Below are positions 52,491 to 62,371 of a stretch of DNA of 64,000 nt, one piece after another. The notes beneath the pieces are model-generated. The model searched no databases, had not been told where the DNA came from, and saw nothing but the letters and a program-made list of their open reading frames with translations. Position numbers and translations under genes: made by a program. Position 1 is the stretch's first letter. Each line of letters opens with the position of its first letter. This DNA is from Semisulcospira habei (Eukaryota > Mollusca > Gastropoda > Semisulcospiridae). The stretch is from contig BTPG01000006.1 of NCBI GenBank assembly GCA_036245525.1, positions 74,134,727 through 74,198,726 of the forward strand, written 5' to 3'.

Positions 52491-53114
52491 TGGCGGAGAG
52501 GCCGGAGCCAGACCCAAGGCCATAGGGGACCAACCCGTCACAGAGGCAAGGCCCCGCACCACCAACCGGTAGAGGCACCACAAGTCCCACGGAAGCACCA
52601 CCAAGGTCCAGCGGAAGCCCCCACACAAAAAGCCAACGAGGTAACTCCAAGTAGCACAGTGCACACAGTAATCCAAGGCAAGCACAGTGGACATGGAAGC
52701 AAGTCTAAGCACCCAAGCACCACAAAAGTCCAGCGGAAGCCCCCAGGCGAAAACCAAAGAAGGTAAACTCAGTCCAAGCTAGCACAGTGAACACAGTAAT
52801 CCAAGGCTAGCACAGTGCACACGGTAGGCAAGTCCAAGGACACAAGGTGACCGGTCACACTGTACACAGCCAAGACGCAGTAAAGTAGGTACACAACCAT
52901 TCCCGGCTAGCTAAGAGAACAGACTTGCGGGAATCCGCTAGGCATGACTGGATGGGGATGGACGGGAGGCTACTCGGGGTACCCACTAGGTTTCGGCACC
53001 CCTAGGTTACCTCCCCTGCCAAATAGGTACACAACCAATTTTTGGCTGAAATTGTGCTTGCTAAGAGGCATTCCTAATAGTAATGTCATCGGTAATGTAT
53101 TTTGAGGAAACAAA

Positions 53115-53452
53115 GAATGCTTTACAAATCACATACATCATCATGTTATGTTGCAAACTCTACAGACAATATAGGGACAGCATCTCATGTCAAGCATTTA
53201 GCTGTCGGTAGTGGGTTTTGTTGTGAAGATTCCTGCAGAAATCATACTGAGACTGACAGCCAAAGGGTTAAGTTACTGACCATTATATTCCATGCTAGTG
53301 TGAATTATCATGGTTGATCTATCCCTTAAACTGAAGTTTACAGTCTTAAGAGAACAGATCCCAACTTTGGGAATTTTGGTTTCCAGGCTCCCTGCACTAC
53401 ATAAATACTGCATGCTCCTGAAGATAAATAAATTTTTGATTTATGGATAAAC
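53115..53452. other. EDEM2 intron 2 sequence with MITE remnants
   Basis: Contains ctgtcggtagtgggtt..gactgacagccaaagggttaa (about 53200-53271), a relative of the 25976-26059 hairpin ending in TTAA. No exon seen. Confidence 0.45.
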
Positions 53453-53456
53453 TTAA

Positions 53457-53727
53457 CCCATTTAGCCCCCAACGCCCAAGAGCAGGAGATGGATGAACCA
53501 TAATAATTCAAGAATAATTCAAGGGTAGTGCCAGATTAGCTTTGGCACCTTCATGAACCAAGCGAATGTGGCACTACCCCTGAATTATAATAATAAATAA
53601 TAACAAAGAGCATTTATATCGCTCTAAATCCCCAGGATTATCATGGTCCATCCATCTCCTGCAACTGGTACATAATCATTAAGTGATACCTCCAAATTTA
53701 GGAAATGTGGCCATTGGGTTAAATGGG
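53457..53727. mobile_element. piggyBac-like MITE with TTAA duplication, nested insert
   Basis: TTAA at 53453-53456 and 53728-53731. The termini are cccatttagcccccaacgcc and ccattgggttaaatggg. The hairpin core (ttcaagggtagtgccagatt with gtggcactacccctgaat) is interrupted by about 55 bp rich in aataataa (53585-53640). It lies 28 bp from the exon 2 splice donor. Confidence 0.75.
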
Positions 53728-53755
53728 TTAACAGTGAAAGTTAAATAGTACACAC

Positions 53756-53866
53756 CTGCCCCAGGTATCGTGTCCATCACATGTGAGAGGTCGCAGTTCA
53801 TCATAAGGGTAGGCATGTCTGATATAGCCATCATAGGCATGGTAGAACATCCTCTTCACCATATCC
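53756..53866 (-). CDS. EDEM2: EDEM2-like exon 2 (start of GH47 domain)
   Basis: The acceptor tttgtccag is followed by G GAT ATG; the donor is GGGGCAG then gtgtgtac; 111 bp. It encodes [20 protein letters not shown] then [16 protein letters not shown], matching EDEM2 [36 protein letters not shown]. The trailing AG joins C of exon 3 as Ser. The upstream exon with signal peptide must end in phase 2; I could not find it between 53.9 kb and the window end. Confidence 0.94.
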
Positions 53867-54497
53867 CTGGACAAAGAATACATAAAAATCACACACAAGC
53901 CTGTTGCTAAACAGTTCCGGCGCAAGCTGAGCTGCGGCGGGGCGGCTCACAATATCCCTTTTGGGACAATAAATATCTTGAATCTAAACAACTATGCCAC
54001 ACAATAAATGTTCTGATCTGTGATTCTGTACCTAAAGCCTACAGCTGCAGTGTCCAAAATTACAGACCACCACAGGGAGGACCAAATCGACTTGCCCACT
54101 GCCATACGAGATTTTTTTCAGGCATGGCAAATTAAGTCATGATTCCTAGAGACAAACTGGCAAGTGAAAATGAGACTGTGATAAAATACTGTGTGCGTAG
54201 CAACAACATATTTTTTGTCAAGAAAACTACATTACAATAGGAAATTAGTTCCTTTTTGTGATTCCACTATGAAGACATTATTGTTGGAACACTTATGTTT
54301 CTCACAGTTTCATTTTCACCAAAATGGACTAACCTATAGAAGATTTTCATGTATATGTATAGAGTAATAGTAGTATGTCCTGTGTATTGCTGCTACACTG
54401 GATGACAGCAAAGACAATACATTATAAGACAAATCACTTGCCCCTAGAGTGCGAGGAAGCGTTTTGCGAGTTTTCTCCCTTGTAATCGTGTTGAATC

Positions 54498-54610
54498 ATG
54501 GCTGACCGAACGAGGCAAGGGTCTGACTTTTGCAGCGCAATTTCTTGTTCGAACGCCCGCTACAAGCCAAGCTGCATATCATTTTTCCTTTTTCCCAACG
54601 AAGAAACAAG
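54498..54610 (+). CDS. THAP-domain protein, first coding exon
   Basis: ATG at 54498 opens MADRTRQGSDFCSAISCSN, then ISFFLFPNEETR, ending AG before a strong donor (gtaagctg). FCSAxxCSN...SFFxFP is the N-terminal half of the THAP C2CH zinc finger. The remaining Cys-His pair and the AVPTIF box should be on later exons, which I could not identify downstream. THAP proteins are sequence-specific DNA binders derived from P-element-type transposases, so this could be a host factor or a transposase exon. It is divergent from EDEM2 exon 2, 632 bp away. Confidence 0.7.
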
Positions 54611-55567
54611 GTAAGCTGATTACTCTGTGGTCTTATCTTTGCATAAATAATAATACTGAAAGATAATAATTTCATGGCGCAGAAGATGTCTATCTCGATA
54701 ACTTTCGATTCTGAATTAGACTTGCCAGGGTGATACGCAGGCATAGGTTCCTCATGTGATATGTATATTTGGGATTAAATCAGGGAGAGTGGAAAACTGC
54801 TCCAACTGCAAACAGACCATGCCGTGAATTTCGAGAAATGCCAGTGGAAAAGTGGTCTAACGACCATTTAGATCCAGAGTAATTATAAGTTTCTAGTAAT
54901 TTTGTTTTCAAATGTAGAAGAGGACCATATGTACATAGACCAGTTTTCCTGTCTAATTTTATCCATTTAATGGTGGACTAACTCAAGTTAGATCCAGTCA
55001 TTTGAGCCACAAGTGCTGAACTTGGGCGAGGAAAAGTATTCTTTAGGCTACACGAACCTTTCCCTTTCGTTCAAGACAATACGACTGATAGGGAGAAGCC
55101 TGTGTACGTTTCACGTTCTTAAGCGAGTTGTTTTAAGAACCGATGTTCCGATCAAAATGAGGAAAGTACTGGTGAGAAATTAAGCAAAGAAACCTTGAGT
55201 TTGTAAGGTCGTTGATCAAATTCAGTCATTGCAAAGCTACTTCGCTTTCATTGTCTATGAAGACTTAAAAAAAAGTACCCAACGGAGAAAGAAACACGCA
55301 GTGACGCTTAGAAAAGACGGGTACAACACAATTTATTAATATTTCATGTAAATACCCTTTGTCAAAATAGACAAACAAACAAACAGAGAGATTAGCCGCT
55401 ACTTATCTTCATTGGCAGAAGGAATGTGGCAACTGAAGGAGGTGACGTAACATAAAAGAAAAGGAAGAACAAAAGTGCGGAAAAAGGAAAAATGACGTCA
55501 ACGAAAAATCGTAAGAGAGAGACTCGGGAAGAACCTGAACACGAGAGACATGAGTGTGTGCAAGCAT
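54611..55567. other. Non-coding DNA between THAP exon and LINE copy B
   Basis: AT-rich, with no recognised second THAP exon. A run of unique-looking sequence borders the abrupt LINE breakpoint near 55568. Confidence 0.45.
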
Positions 55568-57344
55568 GCCATACTTCCAGGTAGTGTCATATGCCTTCTC
55601 AAGATCGAAGAAAATTGCATAGACATGCTGCTTGTTGACAAAAGCATCTCGAATAAATGATTCAAAGCGGACTAAATGGTCAGTTGTACTACGGAAGCGC
55701 CGGAAACCGCACTGGAGGTCTGTGAGGAGACCCTGTGACTCAAGATGCCACACCAGGCGGGCGTTGACCAGGCACTCCATAGTTTTACATAAACATGATG
55801 TCAAAGCGATAGGCTGGTAGTTGCCCGGGTCGGAAGGATCCTTACCCGGCTTGGGGATCGGTACAACCACAGCCTGGCGCCAAGATGGCGGGAAATGACC
55901 AGTTCTCCAGATATGGTTAAAGGCCTTGAGAAGTACAAGGAGTGACCTCTCAGGCAGATGCGTTAGGAATTGATAGTGGACGGTATCTAGGCCAGCAGCA
56001 GAGTCATTACATTTCTGCATGGCTTGCTGCAATTCTGATAATGTAAAAGGGGCATTATAGTCTTCTGAGTTATCGGACTTAAAATCACAAATACGAGACT
56101 CTCGCTTCTCCTTCTCTCTCTCGAAGAAGGGTGAATAATGCTCTGTTGAAGAATTATGGGCAATGGTGGAGGCAAGCAAATTGGCCACAGCTTTTTTATC
56201 TGTGACCAAGCTGGCACCATCTCTAAGATGGCCGACAGAAGCCGAGCCATCCCTGCCCCTAATTCCTCAAACAGCCCTCCATACTTTCTGGGACGGAGTC
56301 CGAGAAGTTAAAGATGAGATGAAGCGTCTCCAGGAAGCACAGCGTTCACGTTTAAAAATGTAATGGGCTTTCGCCCTCTGTCTTTTAAAGGTTAAAATAT
56401 TCACTTGCGACGGAGTACGGAAAGCACGTCGCTGAGCAGATTTGCGCGCTTTTTGGGCCTTGCGGCACTCCTCATTGAACCATGGTACTCTCGGCTTCCG
56501 AGGGACTGATGCGGAAGTTTTAGGGATGGTTTCACCCGCTACGTCCAACAAAATAGAAGTAAAAGAAGAAACAGGTTCTTCAGCTGACATGACCACCTCC
56601 TCTGTAATACGAGACTGACAGAGGGAGGCGAACAGAGGCCAGTCAGCTTTCTTGAGATTCCAGCGCCCCACCGGCGGATCCTCCTCACAGCTGATCGATG
56701 ACAGGACTACTGGGAAGTGGTCACTACCACACAGGTCGTCGTGAACTTTCCAGTCAAGTCAAAGTCCAGAATAAGAGAAGGATCACACACAGTGAGGTCT
56801 AGAACAGAACTAGATCCTGAACCTGAGTTAGAGTATGTAGGTGAGCCATCGTTAAAGACACATAGGTTAAGTTGAGAAAAAAAAATCTTCTAACATCTGA
56901 CCTCTGCCATCATAGTGGTCACTACCCCAAAGGTGAGCGTGACCGTTAAAATCTCCCATGAGAATAAAGGGAGGGGGCAGTTGATCTACTAAATTTAAAA
57001 AAATCATTACTACAGACCCGCAGGGATGGTGGCAGGTAAATACTGCATATGGTTATGGTCTTCTTCAAAGTAACCCGAGCTGCGACAGCCTGAAGACAGG
57101 TGTCGATGCTAACGGGGCTACATAAAATTTGGCTACTAATGAGAAGAGCCACTCCACCCGAGTGCCTCTCCGAATCAGAGCCTTTATGTATAACGTTAAA
57201 ACCATTAAAAGACACAGGGTCAGACGTCTTCAGGTAAGTCTCCTGAAGAGATATTACTGAGGGGTTATAGCACTTGGCTAAAAGACGTAATTCCTCAAAG
57301 TTAGCTTGAAAACCACGACAATTCCACTGAAGCAGAGAGTCCAT
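55568..57344 (-). pseudogene. I/Nimb-like LINE ORF2 remnant: endonuclease and N-terminal RT (copy B)
   Basis: ORF2 starts at 57344 as MDSLLQWNCRGFQANFEELR, the intact APE endonuclease start with the catalytic Asn, then VISLQETYLK and GGVALLIS. It shifts frame near 56960 and again near 56730, resumes GRWNLKKADWPLFASLC (56671-56267), then RT pieces PIPKPGKDPSDPGNYQPIAL and FFDLEKAYDTTWK (56209-55568). It ends right after RT motif A. It supplies the endonuclease start missing from copy A. Confidence 0.88.
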
Positions 57345-57346
57345 GA

Positions 57347-58786
57347 TTATGTTTTATCTGGGGGTGCGAAGTTTTCCCCCCCTTTTTCCTTTGCCTTGGA
57401 AGGAGTTGGAGAAACAGAGTGGGGCCGGCTCCCGGGCCTCCTCTGGTTCTTAGGAGATGAAGGGGGTGGAGGTGCCGCAGCATCGGCAATGACAACTTCC
57501 ACTCCCTCCATCTGCTCCTCCAATGCAGCATATTTGTTTTGAAGGGGGACATCAGTGTTCCCCTTCTGGGCCCGTGTGCACGGCGGTCCCATAGATTTCT
57601 TAGACTTCTGGTCCTGGGCAGCGGTCCTGCCGCTAGAGTTAGTGGCCTTAGAAGGCTGACCAGAGCCAGAAACCTTTGGCATTGACAAACTAGCATGTTT
57701 GGGTGGGGGCTGAGGCTTAGGAGCAGCAGAAGGCGGTGCCACCGGACCGGTAGCGTCCGCCCTCTGCATTCCCTGGCTCCTCGTCACCACCGGAGGAGGG
57801 TTACTCTCCAGGGGCGAGAGGATCCGAGGCTCCGCCCCCAAACCAAGAAGTTGGGGTTTGACAAGAGAAGTCTTTGGTGGGGCGCTTGCCTGCCACCGCA
57901 GCACTAAAAGTATACACAAAGTTGTTATTTGAGTTTGGCGCAGCCTCAGCTGCACCAGGGCCATCAACCAGTTTTTTGGCGTCCGCAAAGGACAGCCCCT
58001 TCTCCACACGCACCTGCTGAATCCTGCACTCGGAGATCCAACGAGGGCACTTCTTGTCCGAAGCCATATGCGCCCCCTGGCAATTCACACACAGGGGGAT
58101 GGTTGTGCAGAGTGTCCGGGCTTAGTGCAACGGGCGCATAGAGCCTCTGCCTGGCGGCATGTCTTCTGCCCATGGCCATGCTTTTGGCACTTAAAGCACC
58201 GGAGGGGGAGAGGGACGTACTTTTTCACTTTTAGGGAGTAGTAACCTCCCCAGATGGTAGTAGGAGCTGTGGGGGTGCCAAACGTCAGGATGATGGTAGG
58301 GAGACGGATCTCCCTACCACCTCGTTTGGAAATGAAGCGCCTGACGTAGGTCACCCCCCGTGACTTAAGGTTCCGTACAAGTTCATCTTCAGACAGTTCG
58401 GCCAATGCTTGATCTTTAATCACTCCTCTAGAGGAATCCATTGTTTTGTGGGGAGTGACCTCCACTGGAGTGTCTCCAATGGAGGAGAGCCTCAGTAGCC
58501 CATTGGAGTGTGCCCGGGTACGGCACTCTACCAGCAAGTCACCAGACCTGAGGCGCTGGGCCTCAGGTCTGCCAACACGGCTCCTGAGGGTCTCCCCTAC
58601 CAGGAAAGGGTGCAGCTTGGAAACAGGCTTCTCTTTAACTTTGCTGTGGATAATGAGAAAGCGAGGCCAGGCGGCCGACGCCTGAGGTGTCGCTTCCTCA
58701 CAGTCAGAGTCACTATCGTTCTCAATGACAATGTCGGCGGCTATGTGCCGCTTTGGTGCCAGTTTTGTTTTTTTGATATTTTCCAT
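57347..58786 (-). pseudogene. I/Nimb-like LINE ORF1 with zinc knuckles (copy B), frameshifted
   Basis: It starts MENIKKTKLAPKRHIAAD, with the same body as copy A, the first knuckle CFKCQKHGHGQKTC and then CARCTKPGHSAQPSPC. A frameshift near 58090 leads to CQGAHMASDKKCPRW and LSFADAKKLVDG, then a Pro/Ser/Lys-rich tail to 57347. Three clustered Cys/His motifs followed by a conserved SFxxAKKLV helix are usual for ORF1 of jockey- and I-type LINEs. The stop lies 2 bp before the ORF2 ATG, typical of coupled translation in such elements. Confidence 0.87.
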
Positions 58787-59052
58787 ATTATAGTATGATA
58801 GATATTCATCCCCCAGGGGTCCCCGCCCGCCACCGAGCCCAACAAGGGAAAGTGCAATTGTCGGCGGGTCTCCAGCCGACGCACAATGGAGACTGCCCGA
58901 AAGATATACTCAAGGGGGTAAGCCCGATTGAACCGTTTGAGCCACCGCCTTCTATCACACTGTTGAATGCAGGGGAATACTGGCGTAAAGCACCTAATCA
59001 GCATCAGAGGCTAAAGCATGGTGCTCCGTATAACAACCCGCATGTCAACAGG

Positions 59053-59149
59053 TGTCTGCAAACAGCACCCAAAATAGCAGCTGACAGACAAAAGTGGCGC
59101 TCCCTTGCCGTCGCCTCAAGCACCAGACGGCGCAGAGAGGACTGAATGA
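59053..59149 (+). mobile_element. 97-bp LINE 3' end with 11-bp TSD
   Basis: The TSD atgtcaacagg is at 59042-59052 and 59150-59160; copy A has a single uninterrupted site. The insert encodes ADRQKWRSLAVASSTRRRRE and a stop, like the last residues of many LINE ORF2 proteins, then a tgaatga tail. The LINE family is undetermined. Confidence 0.8.
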
Positions 59150-59841
59150 ATGTCAACAGGGGGATAGGGCTCGACGTGACAAGAGCCGATTGACTAGGCT
59201 GGTACGACTAGCCTCCCGTTTAGGCAGAAGTCAAGGCCAAAGTGGAGTGTTTCAGCCATCAGGATCCTCTTCTCCCCCGACACGGGTCTCCAAGCACGGC
59301 AAACACTTGGGATCCAAAGGACCAAAAGCTCACACGTATTTTTAAGGACCAATCCAACATGGTAAGACCTGGGTAAGCACAGCTCCTTAAAAACCAGACC
59401 AGTGAAAAAGACTGAACAACATATCTGCTGACATCAAGTCCTAATCCTGGACAAGGATGGCACCCCTCTGCTAGCCCACTCAGTCAGGGACTGAGGAGAC
59501 TACCCACCCACGCCACGTGGAAGCCGGTGCCCAGTGGGCAATGGAGAGGAGGAGAAAGAACAGGTAATTAGTGATGATTTCTTATTAATCTCTTTGTGCA
59601 TACAACGCCAGATACTGTTTACAGTTTCTAACGGGTGCATGCATAAAGTGGTTAGCGTGGCCTGTGTATTATAACTATTTGGTTTTCTTGATAATACCTG
59701 CTGCAAGTTGAACGTGTATTAATAAACTCATCTTCTTGTGAGATTGTTAAAACAACTTATGTTTGCTGTAAATTATTTATTTAGTCCTGTACTGGTGGTT
59801 TGTTTATATGTTCGTTTGTGTGCATGTGTGTTTGTTTGAGT

Positions 59842-59845
<4 letters not shown>

Positions 59846-59890
<45 letters not shown>

Positions 59891-59903
59891 TGCATGTGTG
59901 TGT
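59846..59903. repeat. (GT)n/(GTGC)n microsatellite
   Basis: About twelve GT units followed by five gtgc units and more GT. It may form Z-DNA. No gene nearby. Confidence 0.9.
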
Positions 59904-60452
59904 TTGTGTACTAGACATCAACTCACACTTATGGCAACAATGAAATGCCTGATTTATTTATTTTTGTATTACACTTTCCGTGCTAATTACCACTTTCCCG
60001 AAAAATCTTTCGATTAGGAACAGAAAAAAATATCTTAGAAGCAAAGCTCATGTGATTTTAAAACAGTTTTCCACAAAGCACACACAAAAAGCACACGTTA
60101 CCTTTCAAAAAGCCTCGCCCTCAGGGCTCGAGTCCATTACCAGATAGTGATAGACATACGGCCACAACACGATTACACCATGGGACACAACTGCTACACT
60201 GACCTCGCCTTTTTCAGTAAGCCTTATGAAGGAGTGATCTGTCTTATAATGTACTGTCTTTGATGACAGCCAAATCAGTCATGCCATCATTCTCACAGAC
60301 TGAAAATGCCTGCTGCAAAAGATCAACGCAAGAATGGGAAGCCCAGACTGGCACTGGGCCATTGCCCACTGCCAAACTGGGCTTCCAATTCCTACGTTGA
60401 TTGCCCAAGACTGTCGTGGGTCTACTGCCCAGGACATGCTGGAATTCTGGGG

Positions 60453-60540
60453 TCAGTTGCATGAGCGAGGTGCGCCGCTATAGCAGCGCACCTTGCTTAG
60501 TGGCTGGTGCAGGACTAAGCTCGCTCATGCAACTGGCTCC
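60453..60540. repeat. Palindromic repeat with gttgcatgagcgag ends
   Basis: Outer arms tcagttgcatgagcgag and ctcgctcatgcaactgg, and inner arms gtgcgccgctat/atagcagcgcac. A diverged half-copy is at about 23690. It looks like a tiny MITE. Confidence 0.65.
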
Positions 60541-61364
60541 AGGGCAATGATTGAGTAGACACCCTTGCTGGCAAGGCAGAGGTCGCACGGGGGCTATGGA
60601 TGGGCAGATCAGAAATGGTAAGAAACCTGAGAAAGCATTTCTAGGAACAGAGCCAGGAGCACCACACAGTTGAACGCCTCCAGAGCAGAGGTGTGGAGAA
60701 AGGCAGCAGTTGTTGGGCAGACTTGAAAGGACATGAGAGATCTAAAGTAAACCAAACCAATATTGGTACAATCTCGAAAGGAACTCTGGGAAGACTTCTG
60801 ATCGGTAGGGTCCATGTATGGGCTTTTCCGAGCGCAGAGCTCCCATCTTGACTGAACTGGACTGTCCAGTGTCACAACCAGCATTTTTCCCAGTAAAACT
60901 GGTCACAGAAATATATTTTTATTTTTGTTATATTATCTAAGGATAATGATGTCTGAAGAACAATGTTATTGTAAAAAGTGGTAATCATACAAAGAAATTG
61001 TATGTTGTGGTTCAATTTTGTGATGTCCACCATAACAACCGACATTGAATGTTAAAGCAAACATAATTTCAAGAGGAAATAAAATACTTTGTATACTTCC
61101 ATCACTGAGAATGGATTATAGAAATAAATTCTTTTGAAAGAGAATGATAAAAAAGAAAGAAAGATTGAATGTGACCATATTTATCACCGCATGTCCTCCA
61201 TCACAACCAACACTTTCAGATAGGGCCAAGTTTAATGTTGTATAAGGGCCAAATTATATATTTTACTATTCTCTGCTGGAAATTATCTGTATTTGCATGT
61301 GCAAGTCTTTAATTTCACAGGCCCATTTGCTAGATAACATGCCCACATGCTTGATAGTCAAACT

Positions 61365-61560
61365 AATCTCTGCTGGAGGCGCCTGCCACCAATGCCAAAG
61401 GTGCGAGGTTCGAAAACGGGTTCCGGCGTCGGACTTTTCTCCTCTGGTAAGTGTCACCGTTAATTCGGGCGGACCGTCGGGGGTTCTTTCTCCGGGTACT
61501 CCGGTTCTTCCTCCCCCCACACTTTGGTACCAGTTTCAGGCCACTTTACAAATTTCAAAT
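61365..61560 (+). mobile_element. Possible tRNA-type SINE fragment
   Basis: ggttcgaaaacgggttcc resembles a pol III B box, followed by a conserved-looking block tttctccgggtactccggtt and cttcctccccccacac that I associate with widespread animal SINE bodies. No TSD or tail was found. Confidence 0.3.
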
Positions 61561-62055
61561 ACAAGCGATCAAAAATCTCTGTAACTTCAGTAGCTGAACT
61601 GGCCCTTCGTCTGTCTTGCGTAAATCCGTGTCTGTTACGTGAGTGTGCGTGTTGGGTTTCAATTTGCAGCGCTTTGAGTCGATTTGCCCAAAAATTGAGA
61701 AAAATCGCCTATATAATAATGGTATTATTATTATTTATTATTATAATCAGTGCCTAAAATAAGCCTATTTTTAAAACACCTGTGTTGGTTGTCACTTTGA
61801 ACATTTTTGTTGGTCATCACTTTTGGCACAAAAGACCTTTTGTCACAGGCTAAAACTGACTGCACACGCGCATACGTAAAATTGTTTAGGATACCAAAAA
61901 AAACATTCAGGCTCCAATTGGATGATAGTATTGAACAGCTAATAAAGACCTAAAAAACATTTTAAACATTTTGTCTTCTCTGCCTGCATATATATGCTCA
62001 GGCATAAACTTGACACGTTTGAGCATTCTATAATTTCCCAACGGCAGGTACGAAA

Positions 62056-62371
62056 AATGAATTTTTCAATTAAAATGCATTTTTTTGAAAAATACTTACC
62101 GATGGTATTACACTTAGGAAATGGCTCTTAGCTGGCCTAATTTTAGCCAAATTTTGGTTGTGTCCGTATAAGGGGGTGTTGGCAGGAGTGGGGCGCCATA
62201 GACCATGCCAAACCCGAATAGCCTCCCCTTACTCACATCCGGTACAATGTTACCCAGCATACCCCAGTTTAGTTCTTAGCGAACTGCGGCAAGCGGGGCC
62301 GGAGGGAGGGACCTTCGAGTAATACCATCGGTAAGTATTTTTCAAAAAAATGCATTTTAATTGAAAAATTC
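62056..62371. mobile_element. Short DIRS-related element S6
   Basis: The arms are aatttttcaattaaaatgc and tttttgaaaaatac with cttaccgatggtattac, and the mirror gtaataccatcggtaag with gcattttaattgaaaaatt. It is about 316 bp, with very long and well-matched inverted ends. The interior matches S1. It is followed directly by the D7 left terminus. Confidence 0.75.

Larger units (their letters stand above)
46701..53114 (-). mobile_element. DIRS-like retrotransposon D6, both termini present (6.4 kb)
   Basis: The left terminus is tttgtttcctcaaaatac then attaccgatgacattac; the right is gtaatgtcatcggtaatg then tattttgaggaaacaaa, an inverted pair of about 45 bp. On the minus strand the order from the right is leader and Cys-rich segment, gag-like, RT, RNase H, tyrosine recombinase. 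That gene set and order, with inverted rather than direct terminal repeats, defines DIRS-type elements. All ORFs are broken. A short retroposon (51298-51686) and a repeat array lie in the 5' part. It abuts D5 with a 3-bp gap. Confidence 0.88.
55568..59527 (-). mobile_element. I/Nimb-like LINE copy B, 3'-truncated
   Basis: The 5' end and leader match copy A (35603-36278). ORF1 and endonuclease are more complete than in copy A, but sequence stops inside RT at 55568, so RNase H and the 3' tail are missing. No TSD can be assigned because the 3' end is lost. A 97-bp LINE tail is inserted in its leader at 59053-59149. Confidence 0.88.
59904..62055. other. Non-coding DNA with small repeats
   Basis: It holds a palindrome at 60453-60540 and a possible SINE fragment at 61365-61560 (ggtgcgaggttcgaaa, then tttctccgggtactccggtt). 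The rest is AT-rich. No host exon, including EDEM2 exon 1, was recognised. Confidence 0.45.

Noticed and set aside
46701..53114. LTR (Gypsy) retrotransposon
   Set aside because: The termini are inverted, not direct; a tyrosine recombinase replaces integrase; no TSD is seen. It fits DIRS.
53880..54490. EDEM2 exon 1 between exon 2 and the THAP exon
   Set aside because: No minus-strand Met with a signal-peptide-like stretch ending in a phase-2 donor could be found.
54781..54880. Second THAP exon starting after aaatcag
   Set aside because: Joined in phase it gives no Cys/His pair or Pro box of the THAP fold.
59846..59903. Coding Cys/Val repeat ORF over the (GT)n tract
   Set aside because: Microsatellite translation artefact.
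60115..60150. tRNA-like ggctcgagtccattacc
   Set aside because: No matching acceptor or D-arm upstream.
61390..61420. tRNA gene
   Set aside because: Only a B-box-like ggttcgaaa is present; no cloverleaf can be formed around it.
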